DNA of 64,000 nucleotides from Mycobacterium sp. 852013-50091_SCH5140682 (GCF_001665685.1 NZ_LZTB01000050.1:43192-107191); one strand, 5' to 3'. Shown: positions 16,400-26,636, numbered from the stretch's first letter. Notes: generated from the letters alone by a model not told the origin. A program made the numbers and translations.

Positions 16400-17695
16400 G
16401 GTTAGTGCACGCGCCACGCCGACCATCGCCGCGGTGATCTGTTCGACCTCGTCGGGAGTGCAGATGTACGGCGGCATCGCGTAGACCAGGTTGCGGAACG
16501 GACGTAGCCAGACCCGGTGCCGCAGCGCCGCCGCGGTGGCCACGCGCATGTCGACCGGCTGTTTCATCTCGACCACGCCGATCGCCCCGAGCACCCGCAC
16601 ATCGGCGACACCGTCGAGGTCGCGGGCGGGGGCCAGACCCGTCCGGAGCCCCGCTTCGATCGTGCGGACCTGTGTGCGCCAGTCGCTGTCGATCAACAGC
16701 TCGACGGCCGCCACGCCGACGGCGCAGGCCAGGGCGTTGGCCATGAACGTCGGCCCGTGCATGAGCGCGCCCGGCTCCCCCGAGCTGATGGTCTGCGCGA
16801 TCCGGGCCGTGCACAGGGTGGCGGCCAGGGTGATGTAGCCGCCGGTGAGTGCCTTGCCGACGCACATGATGTCGGGGCTGACGCCGGCGTGATCCGCCGC
16901 GAACAGCTCGCCGGTGCGGCCGAAGCCGGTGGCGATCTCGTCGAAGATCAGCAGCACGTCGTGGCGGTCGCACGCAGCCCGCAGGTCCGACAGGTAACGA
17001 GGGTCGTGGAAGCGCATGCCGCCCGCCCCCTGCACGACCGGTTCGACGATGACAGCTGCGAGCTCGTCGGCGTGGTCGGCCAGCTGCTGTTCGAACGCCG
17101 CACTGTAGGCCGGGTCGTACTCGCCGGGGACCTGGGGCGCGAACTCCTGGGCGACCAGCACATCGGTCCAGATGGAATGCATGCCGCCGTCGGGATCGCA
17201 CACGCTCATCGGGGTGAAGGTGTCGCCGTGGTACCCGCCCCGCCACGTCATCAGGCGGTGCTTGCCGATGCGGCCGAGGCTGCGCCAGTACTGCAGGGCC
17301 ATCTTCACGGCCACCTCGACCGAGACGGAACCGGAGTCGCTGAAGAAGACCGTGTCGAGTCCGGCGGGGGTCAGTTGGACAAGGAGTTGCGCCAGCCGCG
17401 CAGCAGGCTCGTGGGTGAGGCCGCCGAACATGACGTGGTTCATCGTCGCCATCTGGCGGGCGATGGCCCCGTCCAGGGCCGGATGCCCGTGGCCGTGCAC
17501 CGCCGTCCACCACGAGGCCATCGCGTCGAGCACCTCGATGGGCTCGCGGTCGACGGGGTCGATCACGGTCAGCCAGGCACCCTTGGCGCCGACCGCCACC
17601 ACCGGCGCCAACGCCTCGGCCCCGATGGTGCTGTACGGGTGCCAGACGTGTGCCGTGTCGATGGCACTGATCTGGTCCGGTGTCAGCTCAGCCAC
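16397..17695 (-). CDS. bioA: Adenosylmethionine-8-amino-7-oxononanoate aminotransferase
   Basis: PLP aminotransferase that converts KAPA to DAPA using S-adenosylmethionine as amino donor. GTG 17695 gives 432 residues starting VAELTPDQISAID, in line with other mycobacterial BioA. WHPYSTIG (18-25), the cofactor-binding FDEIATGFGRTG with Asp252, and Lys281 in VGKALTGGY are diagnostic. No Shine-Dalgarno precedes the start, but TAGGCT (17709-17704, minus strand) lies 8 nt before it, so the mRNA may be leaderless. No BioQ site is visible upstream of bioA itself. Confidence 0.94.
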   Translation of the reverse strand: MAELTPDQISAIDTAHVWHPYSTIGAEALAPVVAVGAKGAWLTVIDPVDREPIEVLDAMASWWTAVHGHGHPALDGAIARQMATMNHVMFGGLTHEPAARLAQLLVQLTPAGLDTVFFSDSGSVSVEVAVKMALQYWRSLGRIGKHRLMTWRGGYHGDTFTPMSVCDPDGGMHSIWTDVLVAQEFAPQVPGEYDPAYSAAFEQQLADHADELAAVIVEPVVQGAGGMRFHDPRYLSDLRAACDRHDVLLIFDEIATGFGRTGELFAADHAGVSPDIMCVGKALTGGYITLAATLCTARIAQTISSGEPGALMHGPTFMANALACAVGVAAVELLIDSDWRTQVRTIEAGLRTGLAPARDLDGVADVRVLGAIGVVEMKQPVDMRVATAAALRHRVWLRPFRNLVYAMPPYICTPDEVEQITAAMVGVARALT

Positions 17696-17786
17696 AGAGC
17701 GGCAGCCTAGCCCTTTGCTCACTTGCCGCGCCGAAGGCATACGAAATGTGAGCACCACAGGGTTTTTAGGTAAATTGACCTCGATC

Positions 17787-19958
17787 ATGATGACCCTCGC
17801 CCCAGCCCGGTCGGCGCCCGTCAACGACGATTCGTGCGCCGCCCCTGCCGCCATGGGGACCCGAAAGTCGGGTTTCTATCGGCACGATCTGGACGGCCTG
17901 CGCGGTATCGCCATCGCGCTGGTCGCGGTTTTCCATGTCTGGTTTGGGCGCGTTTCCGGTGGTGTGGACGTTTTTCTGGCGTTGTCCGGGTTCTTTTTCG
18001 GTGGCAAATTGTTGCGCACCGCGCTCACCCCGGGCGCCTCGCTTTCGGCGGTTCCCGAGGTGGTTCGGCTGGTCCGCCGGCTGCTGCCCGCACTGGTCGT
18101 GGTGCTCGCGGCCGCGGCGGTGCTGACCATCCTGATCCAGCCGGAGACCCGTTGGGAGACATTTGCTGACCAGAGCTTGGCAAGCCTGGGCTATTACCAG
18201 AACTGGGAACTGGCCAGCACGGCGGCGAACTATCTGCGCGCGGGCGAAGCGGTCAGCCCGCTTCAGCACATCTGGTCGATGTCGGTACAAGGCCAGTTCT
18301 ATATCGCGTTTCTTGCCCTGATCTTCGGATTCGCCTATCTGTGCCGGAAGGTCTTCGGTCGGTACCTGCGCACGGCATTCGTCGTGCTGCTCAGCACGCT
18401 GACCGTCGCCTCCTTCGTGTACGCGATCATCGCGCACAACATCGACCAGGCGACCGCGTACTACAACAGCTTTGCCCGCGCCTGGGAGTTGCTGCTCGGT
18501 GCGTTGGTCGGCGCCGTCGTGCCGCTGGTGCGCTGGCCGATGTGGCTGCGCACCGTGGTCGCGACGATCGCGCTGGCCGCTATCCTGTCGTGCGGCGCGT
18601 TCATCGACGGTGTCAAGGAATTCCCCGGCCCGTGGGCGTTGGTTCCGGTCGGAGCCACGATCCTGTTCATCGTCTCCGCGGCAAACCTGATGACGGGTAC
18701 CGGTTCGGATGACCGCTTGCCGCTGCCCAACCGGATGCTGGCCACCAAGCCGTTCGTCTCGCTCGGTTCCATGGCCTACTCGCTCTACCTGTGGCACTGG
18801 CCGCTGCTGATCTTCTGGCTCTCCTACACCGGTCATTCGCACACCAACTTCATCGAGGGCACGGTTGTGCTGCTCATCTCCGGCGTACTGGCCTGGCTCA
18901 CCACCCACTACGTCGAGGAGCCGCTGCGGCTGCAGAAGTCGGCCAAATCGGCCACGCCTGCCCGGGCCATCCCGCTGCGGACCCGGCTCAAGCGCCCGAC
19001 CATCGTGCTGGGCTCCGGCGTGGCCCTGCTCGGCGTCGCCCTGACCGCCACGTCGTTCACGTGGCGCGAACACGTAACGGTGCAGCGGGCCAACGGCAAG
19101 GAGCTGGCCGGGTTGTCCGCTCGGGACTATCCCGGTGCCCGCGCCTTGCTCAACCACGAGCGGGTGCCCAAGCTGCCCATGCGGCCGACCGTCCTGGAGG
19201 CCAAAGACGACCTGCCTGCGACCACGCTCGACGGCTGCATCAGTGATTTCTCCAACGCCGACGTGATCACCTGTACCTACGGGGACAAGGATGCGACGCG
19301 CACCATCGCGCTGGCGGGCGGTTCGCACGCCGAACACTGGATCACCGCTCTCGACCTGCTGGGCCGGTTGCACAACTTCAAGGTCGTCACGTATCTGAAG
19401 ATGGGTTGCCCGCTGACCACCGAGGAAGTCCCGTTGGTGATGGGCGACAACCGTCCGTACCCGAAGTGTCACCAATGGAACGACGAGGTGATGTCCCGGC
19501 TCATCGCCGACCGGCCCGCCTACGTGTTCACCACGTCGACCCGGCCGTGGAACATCAAGCCCGGCGATGTGATGCCGGGTACTTACATCGGCATCTGGGA
19601 AACCTTGTCCAAGAACAACATTCCCGTTCTGGCGATGCGCGACACGCCCTGGCTGGTACGGGATGGCCAGCCGTTCTTCCCGGCTGACTGCCTGGCCAAG
19701 GGTGGGGACGCCGTGTCCTGCGGCGTCAAGCGCTCCGAGGTACTCTCCGACAGGAACCCCACTCTGGATTTCGTCGGGCAGTTCCCACTGCTGAAGCCGC
19801 TCGACATGAGCAATGCGGTGTGCCGTAAGGACTATTGCCGAGTGGTGGAGGGAAATGTGTTGCTGTATCACGACTCTCACCACATCTCGACGACGTACAT
19901 GAGAACGATGACGGGTGAGCTCGGCCGTCAGATGGCGGCTGCAACGGGTTGGTGGTGA
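17787..19958 (+). CDS. sucT: Acyltransferase-3/SGNH membrane protein, SucT-like (Rv1565c)
   Basis: Membrane O-acyltransferase of 723 residues. An acyltransferase-3 domain (about 30-400) with some ten transmembrane helices begins at YRHDLDGLRGIAI and is followed by a periplasmic SGNH-like domain. The orthologue (Rv1565c/MSMEG_3187) is known as SucT, which succinylates arabinogalactan and lipoarabinomannan. In the SGNH domain the catalytic-block motif reads AGGSHAEHW, with Gly where GDSH is usual, while the C-terminal DSHH motif is intact. It is divergent from bioA, and the treX start lies 5 nt downstream. Confidence 0.85.
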   Translation: MMTLAPARSAPVNDDSCAAPAAMGTRKSGFYRHDLDGLRGIAIALVAVFHVWFGRVSGGVDVFLALSGFFFGGKLLRTALTPGASLSAVPEVVRLVRRLLPALVVVLAAAAVLTILIQPETRWETFADQSLASLGYYQNWELASTAANYLRAGEAVSPLQHIWSMSVQGQFYIAFLALIFGFAYLCRKVFGRYLRTAFVVLLSTLTVASFVYAIIAHNIDQATAYYNSFARAWELLLGALVGAVVPLVRWPMWLRTVVATIALAAILSCGAFIDGVKEFPGPWALVPVGATILFIVSAANLMTGTGSDDRLPLPNRMLATKPFVSLGSMAYSLYLWHWPLLIFWLSYTGHSHTNFIEGTVVLLISGVLAWLTTHYVEEPLRLQKSAKSATPARAIPLRTRLKRPTIVLGSGVALLGVALTATSFTWREHVTVQRANGKELAGLSARDYPGARALLNHERVPKLPMRPTVLEAKDDLPATTLDGCISDFSNADVITCTYGDKDATRTIALAGGSHAEHWITALDLLGRLHNFKVVTYLKMGCPLTTEEVPLVMGDNRPYPKCHQWNDEVMSRLIADRPAYVFTTSTRPWNIKPGDVMPGTYIGIWETLSKNNIPVLAMRDTPWLVRDGQPFFPADCLAKGGDAVSCGVKRSEVLSDRNPTLDFVGQFPLLKPLDMSNAVCRKDYCRVVEGNVLLYHDSHHISTTYMRTMTGELGRQMAAATGWW

Positions 19959-19962
19959 GGCA

Positions 19963-22128
19963 GTGACCTCGTCCATCGAACCACCCGCACCTCCGTCACG
20001 CACCACGTCGACGGTGTGGCCGGGCGACGCGTATCCCCTGGGTTCCACCTACGACGGCGCGGGCACCAACTTCTCGCTGTTCTCCGAGGTGGCCGAACGC
20101 GTCGAGCTGTGCCTGATCGCCAAGGACGGCACCGAAGAACGGATCAACCTCGACGAGGTCGACGGTTACGTGTGGCACGCCTACCTGCCGACCGTCACCC
20201 CGGGCCAGCGGTACGGTTTCCGGGTCCACGGACCCTGGGACCCCAGCGCGGGGCACCGGTGCGATCCCAGCAAGCTGCTGCTCGACCCCTACGGCAAGTC
20301 GTTCCACGGTGACTTCGACTTCACTCAGGCGTTGTTCTCCTACGACCTGACTGCCGAACCGGAGGGCACCGGAACTCCCCCACGCGTGGATTCCCTGGGC
20401 CACACCATGACCAGCGTGGTGATCAACCCGTTCTTCCAATGGGGATCCGACCGGGCGCCCAAGACGCCGTATCACGACACGGTCATCTACGAGGCGCACG
20501 TCAAAGGGATGACGCAGATCCACCCCGGTATCCCGGAGGCACTGCGCGGAACCTACGCCGGCCTGAGCCACCCGGCGATCATCGATCACCTCAAGTCGCT
20601 GCACGTCACCGCCATCGAGCTGATGCCCGTGCACCAGTTCATGCACGATCACCGGCTGCTGGACCTCGGGCTGCGGAATTACTGGGGCTACAACACGGTG
20701 GGGTTCTTCGCGCCGCACTACCAGTACGCCGCCAACCGGCACGCCGGCGGTGCGGTGGCCGAATTCAAGACGATGGTCAAGACGTTCCACGACGCGGGCA
20801 TCGAGGTGATCCTCGACGTGGTCTACAACCACACCGCCGAAGGCAACCACCTGGGCCCCACCATCAACTTCCGCGGTATCGACAACGCCGGGTACTACCG
20901 TCTGATGGACGGCCAGCGCGAGCTCTACAAGGACTTCACCGGAACCGGCAACAGCCTCAACGCCCGGCATCCCCACACCCTGCAGCTCATCATGGATTCC
21001 CTGCGCTACTGGGTGCTGGACATGCATGTCGACGGGTTCCGGTTCGACCTGGCGTCGACGCTGGCGCGCGAGTTCTACGACGTGGACCGGCTGTCGGCGT
21101 TCTTCGACCTGGTACAGCAAGATCCCGTGGTCAGCCAGGTCAAATTGATCGCCGAACCGTGGGACATCGGCGAGGGCGGCTACCAGGTGGGCAACTTCCC
21201 AGGTTTGTGGACCGAGTGGAACGGGAAATACCGCGACACTGTGCGTGATTACTGGCGGGGCGAGCCCGCAACCCTGGGTGAGTTCGCGTCCCGCCTCACC
21301 GGTTCGTCGGACCTCTACGAGGCGACGGGCCGGCGGCCCGGCGCCAGCATCAACTTCGTCACCTGTCACGACGGCTTCACGCTGCGGGACCTGGTGTCGT
21401 ACAACGAGAAACACAACGAGGCCAACGGCGAGGACAACCGCGACGGCGAAAGCCACAACCGGTCGTGGAACTGCGGTGTCGAAGGGCCGACCGAGGACCC
21501 CGACATCCTGGCGCTGCGCGACAAGCAGATGCGCAACATCATCGGCACGCTGATGCTCTCGCAGGGCACTCCGATGATCGCGCACGGCGACGAGATCGGC
21601 CGCACCCAGCTGGGCAACAACAATGTGTACTGCCAGGACTCGGAGCTCTCCTGGATGGACTGGTCGTTGTGTGAAACCAACGCCGACCTGTTGGCGTTCA
21701 CGCGCCGGATCGTCAAGTTCCGTAAGCGGCACCCGGTGTTCCGGCGCCGCCGGTTCTTCGAAGGCAAGCCGATCCGCAGCGGTGATCAAGTCCGCGACAT
21801 CGCGTGGCTGACGCCGTCGGGAACCGAGATGACACCCGATGACTGGGGTGCGGGCCTGGGCACATGCGTGGCGGTGTTCCTCAACGGCGAGGCCATCGAG
21901 GCGCCCGATGCCCGGGGCGAGCGTGTGGTCGACGATTCGTTCCTGTTGTGCTTCAACGCCAATGACCACACCCAGGACTTCGTCACGCCGGACGGCGACT
22001 ACGCCCGCCAGTGGACGGCGGCGTTCGACACGGCCGACCCGACCGGCGCATCGGAGCTGGTGGTGGCCGCCGGGGAGAAGATCTCGCTGCAGGCCCGCTC
22101 ACTGCTCGTGCTACAGAAGACGGCCTGA
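19963..22128 (+). CDS. treX: Glycogen debranching enzyme (isoamylase type) TreX/GlgX
   Basis: GH13 enzyme that removes alpha-1,6 branches from glycogen to give linear maltodextrins for TreY. GTG 19963 with upstream GAGG gives 721 residues. An N-terminal CBM48 domain begins at PLGSTYDGAGTNFSLFS. The catalytic residues are visible in DGFRFDLAST (nucleophile), IAEPWDIGEGGYQ (acid/base) and FVTCHDGFTLRD. It is the first of three closely packed genes with treY and treZ. Confidence 0.95.
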   Translation: MTSSIEPPAPPSRTTSTVWPGDAYPLGSTYDGAGTNFSLFSEVAERVELCLIAKDGTEERINLDEVDGYVWHAYLPTVTPGQRYGFRVHGPWDPSAGHRCDPSKLLLDPYGKSFHGDFDFTQALFSYDLTAEPEGTGTPPRVDSLGHTMTSVVINPFFQWGSDRAPKTPYHDTVIYEAHVKGMTQIHPGIPEALRGTYAGLSHPAIIDHLKSLHVTAIELMPVHQFMHDHRLLDLGLRNYWGYNTVGFFAPHYQYAANRHAGGAVAEFKTMVKTFHDAGIEVILDVVYNHTAEGNHLGPTINFRGIDNAGYYRLMDGQRELYKDFTGTGNSLNARHPHTLQLIMDSLRYWVLDMHVDGFRFDLASTLAREFYDVDRLSAFFDLVQQDPVVSQVKLIAEPWDIGEGGYQVGNFPGLWTEWNGKYRDTVRDYWRGEPATLGEFASRLTGSSDLYEATGRRPGASINFVTCHDGFTLRDLVSYNEKHNEANGEDNRDGESHNRSWNCGVEGPTEDPDILALRDKQMRNIIGTLMLSQGTPMIAHGDEIGRTQLGNNNVYCQDSELSWMDWSLCETNADLLAFTRRIVKFRKRHPVFRRRRFFEGKPIRSGDQVRDIAWLTPSGTEMTPDDWGAGLGTCVAVFLNGEAIEAPDARGERVVDDSFLLCFNANDHTQDFVTPDGDYARQWTAAFDTADPTGASELVVAAGEKISLQARSLLVLQKTA

Positions 22129-22131
22129 CCG

Positions 22132-24399
22132 GTGACCAGTCCCGTCCTGTCCACGTATCGCCTCCAGATGCGTGGCGATTGCTTCACATTCGACGATGCG
22201 GCGGAGTTGCTCGACTATCTCGACGAGCTCGGGGTGTCGCATCTGTATCTGTCGCCGATCCTGACCGCGGTCTCGGGGTCGACCCATGGTTACGACGTCA
22301 CCGACCCCACCAGCGTGTCGTCCGCGCTGGGCGGGGTCGACGGTCTGCGGCGGCTCGCGGAGGCCGCGCGCAAAAGGAACATCGGCATTGTTGTTGACAT
22401 CGTTCCCAACCACGTCGGCGTGTCCGACGCCGAGCAGAACCGGTGGTGGTGGGACGTCCTGGCCAACGGCCGCGACTCTCGCTACGCCGAGTTCTTCGAC
22501 ATCGACTGGGATCTCGACGATGGGCGGATCGTGTTGCCGGTCCTCGGCTCCGATGCGGACGTGGAACACCTGACCGTCGACGGTGACGTGCTGCGGCTGG
22601 GTGACCTGGCCTTCCCGATCGCCGCGGGCACCGGCGACGGAACGGGTGCGCAGGTTCACGAGCGGCAGCATTATCGGCTCACCGGGTGGCGCACCGGTCG
22701 CTGCGGCTATCGGCGGTTCTTCTCGATCACGTCCCTGGCCGCGCTGCGCCAAGAGGACCGCGACGTGTTCGACGCCACCCACGCCGAGGTCAAGCGGTGG
22801 TTCGACGAGTCACTGGTCGACGGCCTGCGTGTCGACCATCCGGATGGATTGTCCGATCCCGCGGGCTATCTCGCGTGGTTGCGGCAATTGGCCGGGCCGT
22901 CGGCGTGGATCGTGGCCGAGAAGATCCTCGCGGCCGACGAAAGCCTCGACGCCTCACTCCCGGTCGACGGCACCACCGGATACGACGCGCTGCGTGAGGT
23001 CGGCGGTCTGTTCGTCGATCCCACCGGCGCGGGTGTCCTGACGAAACTGGCGAATCAAGACGATGCCGCGTCCGAGATCCAGCTCAAGGCCACAGCCGTC
23101 ACCGACACCCTGGGCAGTGAGTTGGCCCGGCTGTGCCGGGTGATCACGTCGGCCACGGATACCTCACATCCGCTGCTGCCCCAAGCCGTTGCGGCCCTGG
23201 TCAGCCGAATCCCGGTGTACCGCTGCGACTATCCCGCACTGGCCACCGTGCTGCCGGTTGCGATCGCTGAAACAGCGGTGGCCGCACCGGAATTGGCGGA
23301 GGCACTGGCTGTTGTGTCGGCAGCGGTGTCCACCAGCTCCGAAGCGGCGGCCCGGTTCAACCAGCTGTGCGGCGCGGCGACCGCGAAATCGGTTGAGGAC
23401 TGCGCGTTCTACCGTAATGCCCGCCTGGTGTCGTTGAATGAGGTAGGAGGCGATCCGGCACTGTTCGGGGTCAGCGCGGCGGAGTTCCATTCGCGGGCCG
23501 CGACCCGGGCCCGGCGCTGGCCGCTGACCATGACGACGCTGACCACGCACGACACCAAGCGCGGTGAGGATGTGCGGGCCCGTATCGGCGTGCTGTCGCA
23601 GGTGCCCTCGGAGTGGGCCGACCGGGTCGGCGAGTGGTCTGCTCTGGCGGTACCGCCGGACGACGGCACCGCGTTGTTCCTGTGGCAGAACATCTTCGGT
23701 GTCTGGCCGGTCCACGGCGTGGTGAGCGCGGAGCTGCGGGCGCGGCTGCATGCCTACACCGAGAAGGCCATCCGGGAAGCCGGCACCCACACGTCCTGGC
23801 ATGACCCCGACGCCGAGTTCGAGACCGCCGTACACACCTGGCTCGATCAGGTGCTCGACGGCCCGGTCGCGGCGGGCTTGACCGAACTGGCGACGCGCCT
23901 GTACGAGCATGCCGAAAGTGACATCCTGGGCCAGAAACTCATCCAGTTGACGGCCCCCGGCGTGCCGGACGTGTACCAGGGCACCGAGCTTCCCGAGGAC
24001 AGCCTGGTCGACCCGGACAACCGGCGGCCCGTCGACTACGCCGTGCGCCGTCGTGCGCTGCGCGACATGGGCGAACCGAAAATGCGGGTGACCAACGCGG
24101 CGTTGCGGTTACGCCGGGAACGCCCGGACAGCTTCCTGGCTGGTGGTTACCATCCGGTCTCGGCCGTCGGACCTGCCGCAGCACACCTGGTGTCGTTCCG
24201 GCGCGGTGCCGATGTGCTCGTGGCGGTCAGCCGCTGGACCGTGCGGCTGACCGAAACGGGTTGGGCGGACACCACGTTCACGCTGCCCGACGGGGTGTGG
24301 GCCGACCGGCTCACCGGTGCGCAGTTCAGCGGTACGGTCCCCGCCGCACAGCTGTTCGGCGAACTCCCGGTCGCTCTCTTGGTGCGCGAGCATGACTGA
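22132..24399 (+). CDS. treY: Maltooligosyl trehalose synthase
   Basis: Rearranges the reducing-end alpha-1,4 bond of maltodextrins to the alpha,alpha-1,1 bond of trehalose. The 755-residue GH13 protein opens with STYRLQMRGDCFTFDDA and has the landmarks GLRVDHPDGLSDP, AEKILAADE and TTHDTKRGEDVRAR, all diagnostic for TreY. It begins 3 nt after treX and overlaps treZ by 8 nt, so the three are coupled. Confidence 0.96.
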   Translation: MTSPVLSTYRLQMRGDCFTFDDAAELLDYLDELGVSHLYLSPILTAVSGSTHGYDVTDPTSVSSALGGVDGLRRLAEAARKRNIGIVVDIVPNHVGVSDAEQNRWWWDVLANGRDSRYAEFFDIDWDLDDGRIVLPVLGSDADVEHLTVDGDVLRLGDLAFPIAAGTGDGTGAQVHERQHYRLTGWRTGRCGYRRFFSITSLAALRQEDRDVFDATHAEVKRWFDESLVDGLRVDHPDGLSDPAGYLAWLRQLAGPSAWIVAEKILAADESLDASLPVDGTTGYDALREVGGLFVDPTGAGVLTKLANQDDAASEIQLKATAVTDTLGSELARLCRVITSATDTSHPLLPQAVAALVSRIPVYRCDYPALATVLPVAIAETAVAAPELAEALAVVSAAVSTSSEAAARFNQLCGAATAKSVEDCAFYRNARLVSLNEVGGDPALFGVSAAEFHSRAATRARRWPLTMTTLTTHDTKRGEDVRARIGVLSQVPSEWADRVGEWSALAVPPDDGTALFLWQNIFGVWPVHGVVSAELRARLHAYTEKAIREAGTHTSWHDPDAEFETAVHTWLDQVLDGPVAAGLTELATRLYEHAESDILGQKLIQLTAPGVPDVYQGTELPEDSLVDPDNRRPVDYAVRRRALRDMGEPKMRVTNAALRLRRERPDSFLAGGYHPVSAVGPAAAHLVSFRRGADVLVAVSRWTVRLTETGWADTTFTLPDGVWADRLTGAQFSGTVPAAQLFGELPVALLVREHD

Positions 24400-26164
24400 A
24401 TTCGCGGTGTGGGCACCGAAACCCGAGGTGGTACGCCTCGACGTCGACGGCACCCGCTATGACATGACCCGGGATGGCGATGGGTGGTGGCGCGCCGACG
24501 TCGACGCTGCCGCAGGCAGCAGATATGGATTCGTGCTCGACGACGACCCGCAGGTACTTCCGGATCCTCGCTCGCCCCGCCAGCCCGACGGCGTACACGA
24601 ACGCTCGCAGCTGTGGCAGCCCGCACCGAACGCCTGGACCGATGACGACTGGGCTGGGCGGTCGATCGCAGGCGCGGTCATCTACGAACTGCACACCGGC
24701 ACCTTCACGCCCGCCGGAACCTTCGATGCGGCGATCGAAAAGCTGGACTATCTGGTCGATCTCGGAGTCGACTTCGTCGAGCTGATGCCGGTCAACGCGT
24801 TCAACGGAACACACGGCTGGGGCTACGACGGCGTGCTCTGGTACGCCGTGCACGAACCCTACGGCGGCCCCGACGGTCTGATTCGCCTCATCGACGCCTG
24901 CCATGCCCGCGGGCTCGGCGTGTTGATCGACGCGGTGTTCAACCATCTAGGCCCATCGGGCAACTACCTTCCCCGGTTCGGTCCGTACCTGTCCTCCGGC
25001 CACAATCCCTGGGGCGCCTCGATCAACCTGTCCGACGCCGACGCCGACGAGGTGCGCCGCTACATTCTCGACTGTGCGCTGCGCTGGATGCGGGAATTCC
25101 ACGCCGACGGGCTGCGCCTGGATGCCGTACACGCCCTCATGGACAACACCGCGATCCATCTGCTGGAAGAGCTTTCGGCCGAAACCGATGCGCTCGCAGC
25201 AGAACTGGGTAGACCGCTGTCACTGATCGCCGAAAGTGACCTCAACGACCCCCGCCTGATCACGCCGCGAGATCAGGGCGGCTATGGCCTCACGGCGCAG
25301 TGGGACGACGACATCCACCACGCCATCCACACCGCCGTCTCAGGCGAAAGGCAGGGTTACTACTCCGATTTCGGGTCGCTGCGTACCCTGGCCAGCACTC
25401 TGAAGCACGGCTATTTCCACGCAGGCACCTACTCGTCGTTCCGGCGCCGCAGGCACGGCCGTCCCCTGGACACCGCGACCATACCGGCCACCCGCTTGCT
25501 GGCCTACACATTGACGCACGATCAGGTCGGCAACCGCGCAGTCGGTGACCGGCCGTCGCAGCGGCTCGATACCGGACAGCTCGCCGTCAAGGCCGCCCTG
25601 GCGCTCGGTTCGCCTTATACCGCAATGCTTTTCATGGGCGAAGAATGGGGATCGTCATCGCCCTTCCAGTTCTTCAGCTCGCATCCCGAACCCGAACTGG
25701 CCCGCGCCACGGCTGAAGGCCGCAAAGCTGAGTTCGCCGAGCACGGCTGGGATGCCGATGAGGTCCCCGATCCGCAAGACCCGGCAACCTTCGAACGGTC
25801 GAAACTGAACTGGGACGAGATCGACGAGGGTGAGCACGGCCGGTTGCGGCGCCTCTACCGAGACCTGATCGCCTTGCGCCACACCGAGGCCGACCTTGCC
25901 GACCCGTGGCTGGACCATCTGAATGTCGAGTTCGACGAACGTCAACGCTGGATCGTGCTGCGGCGCGGGGCATTGGCCATCGCCTGCAATCTCGGTGAAG
26001 ACGCCACCGCTGTCCCCGTGACGGGTGATCTGGTGCTGGCGTGGGGCGAGCCGGAGCCGGGGCCCGACGCGACGACGCTGACGGGACATTCTTTCGCGAT
26101 TCTGCGCACTGTCAAGCCGCTGTCCACAGCCGCGGAGCCTGTGGATAACGCGTTACCCCGGTAA
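24392..26164 (+). CDS. treZ: Malto-oligosyltrehalose trehalohydrolase
   Basis: Releases free trehalose from the product of TreY. ATG 24392 gives 590 residues beginning MTEFAVWAPKPEVV; the frame is open to 24317 but that overlaps treY. After an N-terminal beta-sandwich, the GH13 barrel carries VIYELHTGTFTPAGTF, DGLRLDAVHAL (nucleophile), LIAESDLNDPR (acid) and LTHDQVGNRAVGDR. It is the last catalytic gene of the trehalose cluster. Confidence 0.96.
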   Translation: MTEFAVWAPKPEVVRLDVDGTRYDMTRDGDGWWRADVDAAAGSRYGFVLDDDPQVLPDPRSPRQPDGVHERSQLWQPAPNAWTDDDWAGRSIAGAVIYELHTGTFTPAGTFDAAIEKLDYLVDLGVDFVELMPVNAFNGTHGWGYDGVLWYAVHEPYGGPDGLIRLIDACHARGLGVLIDAVFNHLGPSGNYLPRFGPYLSSGHNPWGASINLSDADADEVRRYILDCALRWMREFHADGLRLDAVHALMDNTAIHLLEELSAETDALAAELGRPLSLIAESDLNDPRLITPRDQGGYGLTAQWDDDIHHAIHTAVSGERQGYYSDFGSLRTLASTLKHGYFHAGTYSSFRRRRHGRPLDTATIPATRLLAYTLTHDQVGNRAVGDRPSQRLDTGQLAVKAALALGSPYTAMLFMGEEWGSSSPFQFFSSHPEPELARATAEGRKAEFAEHGWDADEVPDPQDPATFERSKLNWDEIDEGEHGRLRRLYRDLIALRHTEADLADPWLDHLNVEFDERQRWIVLRRGALAIACNLGEDATAVPVTGDLVLAWGEPEPGPDATTLTGHSFAILRTVKPLSTAAEPVDNALPR

Positions 26165-26189
26165 CCGTCTCGGCGCCGATGATGTCGCC

Positions 26190-26636
26190 ATGAGTCATCG
26201 TGAACTACTGCCCGTTCCGCCGATCGAAACCGCGACCGACCCAATCCATTCCACCGCCGACCTGCGCCAGCGCTGGCGCGCGCTGATGGGTGAGCTGGGG
26301 TTCGGCCAACGGCTGTTGTGGGTCGGATTCGTCGGCGGCGACCGCCGCATGTACAAGACCATGAGCCAGGTACCGCTGCGGGCCAAACCGCAGCCAGGCC
26401 TGGTCGAGTACATCGTGAGCCGGCTACCGCGCGTCCTGGCCGGGTTGGAGGACGGCGCCACGGTGGCCCTGCTGCTGACACGGCCGGGCCGCGGCCCGGT
26501 GTCGAACCTCGACCGGGACTGGGCGTCACTGCTCACCACAGCAGCCGTCGAGTACGGCGTCCCGCTGGAGCCCATCTTCCGGGCCAACGACGAGGCAGTG
26601 CTCGAAGTGGAACCGACGCTGCGGCTCGCCGGCTAA
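26190..26636 (+). CDS. Conserved hypothetical protein downstream of treZ
   Basis: Soluble-looking protein of 148 residues with no signal peptide or membrane segment. It starts 25 nt after treZ on the same strand and may be cotranscribed. Noticeable stretches are LLWVGFVGGDRRMYKTMSQV and a VALLLTRPGRGPVSNLDRDWA region; I do not recognise a named domain. Codon use is like its neighbours. Whether it acts in trehalose metabolism is unknown. Confidence 0.7.
   Translation: MSHRELLPVPPIETATDPIHSTADLRQRWRALMGELGFGQRLLWVGFVGGDRRMYKTMSQVPLRAKPQPGLVEYIVSRLPRVLAGLEDGATVALLLTRPGRGPVSNLDRDWASLLTTAAVEYGVPLEPIFRANDEAVLEVEPTLRLAG

Noticed and set aside
17766..20048. Minus-strand open frame of 760 codons
   Set aside because: Antisense to sucT. 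Composition is the Arg/Gly/Gln-rich noise of a high-GC shadow frame, with no domain features, while the plus strand encodes a clear acyltransferase.
19996..21969. Minus-strand open frame of 657 codons
   Set aside because: Antisense to treX, whose catalytic motifs are all present; no motif on this strand.
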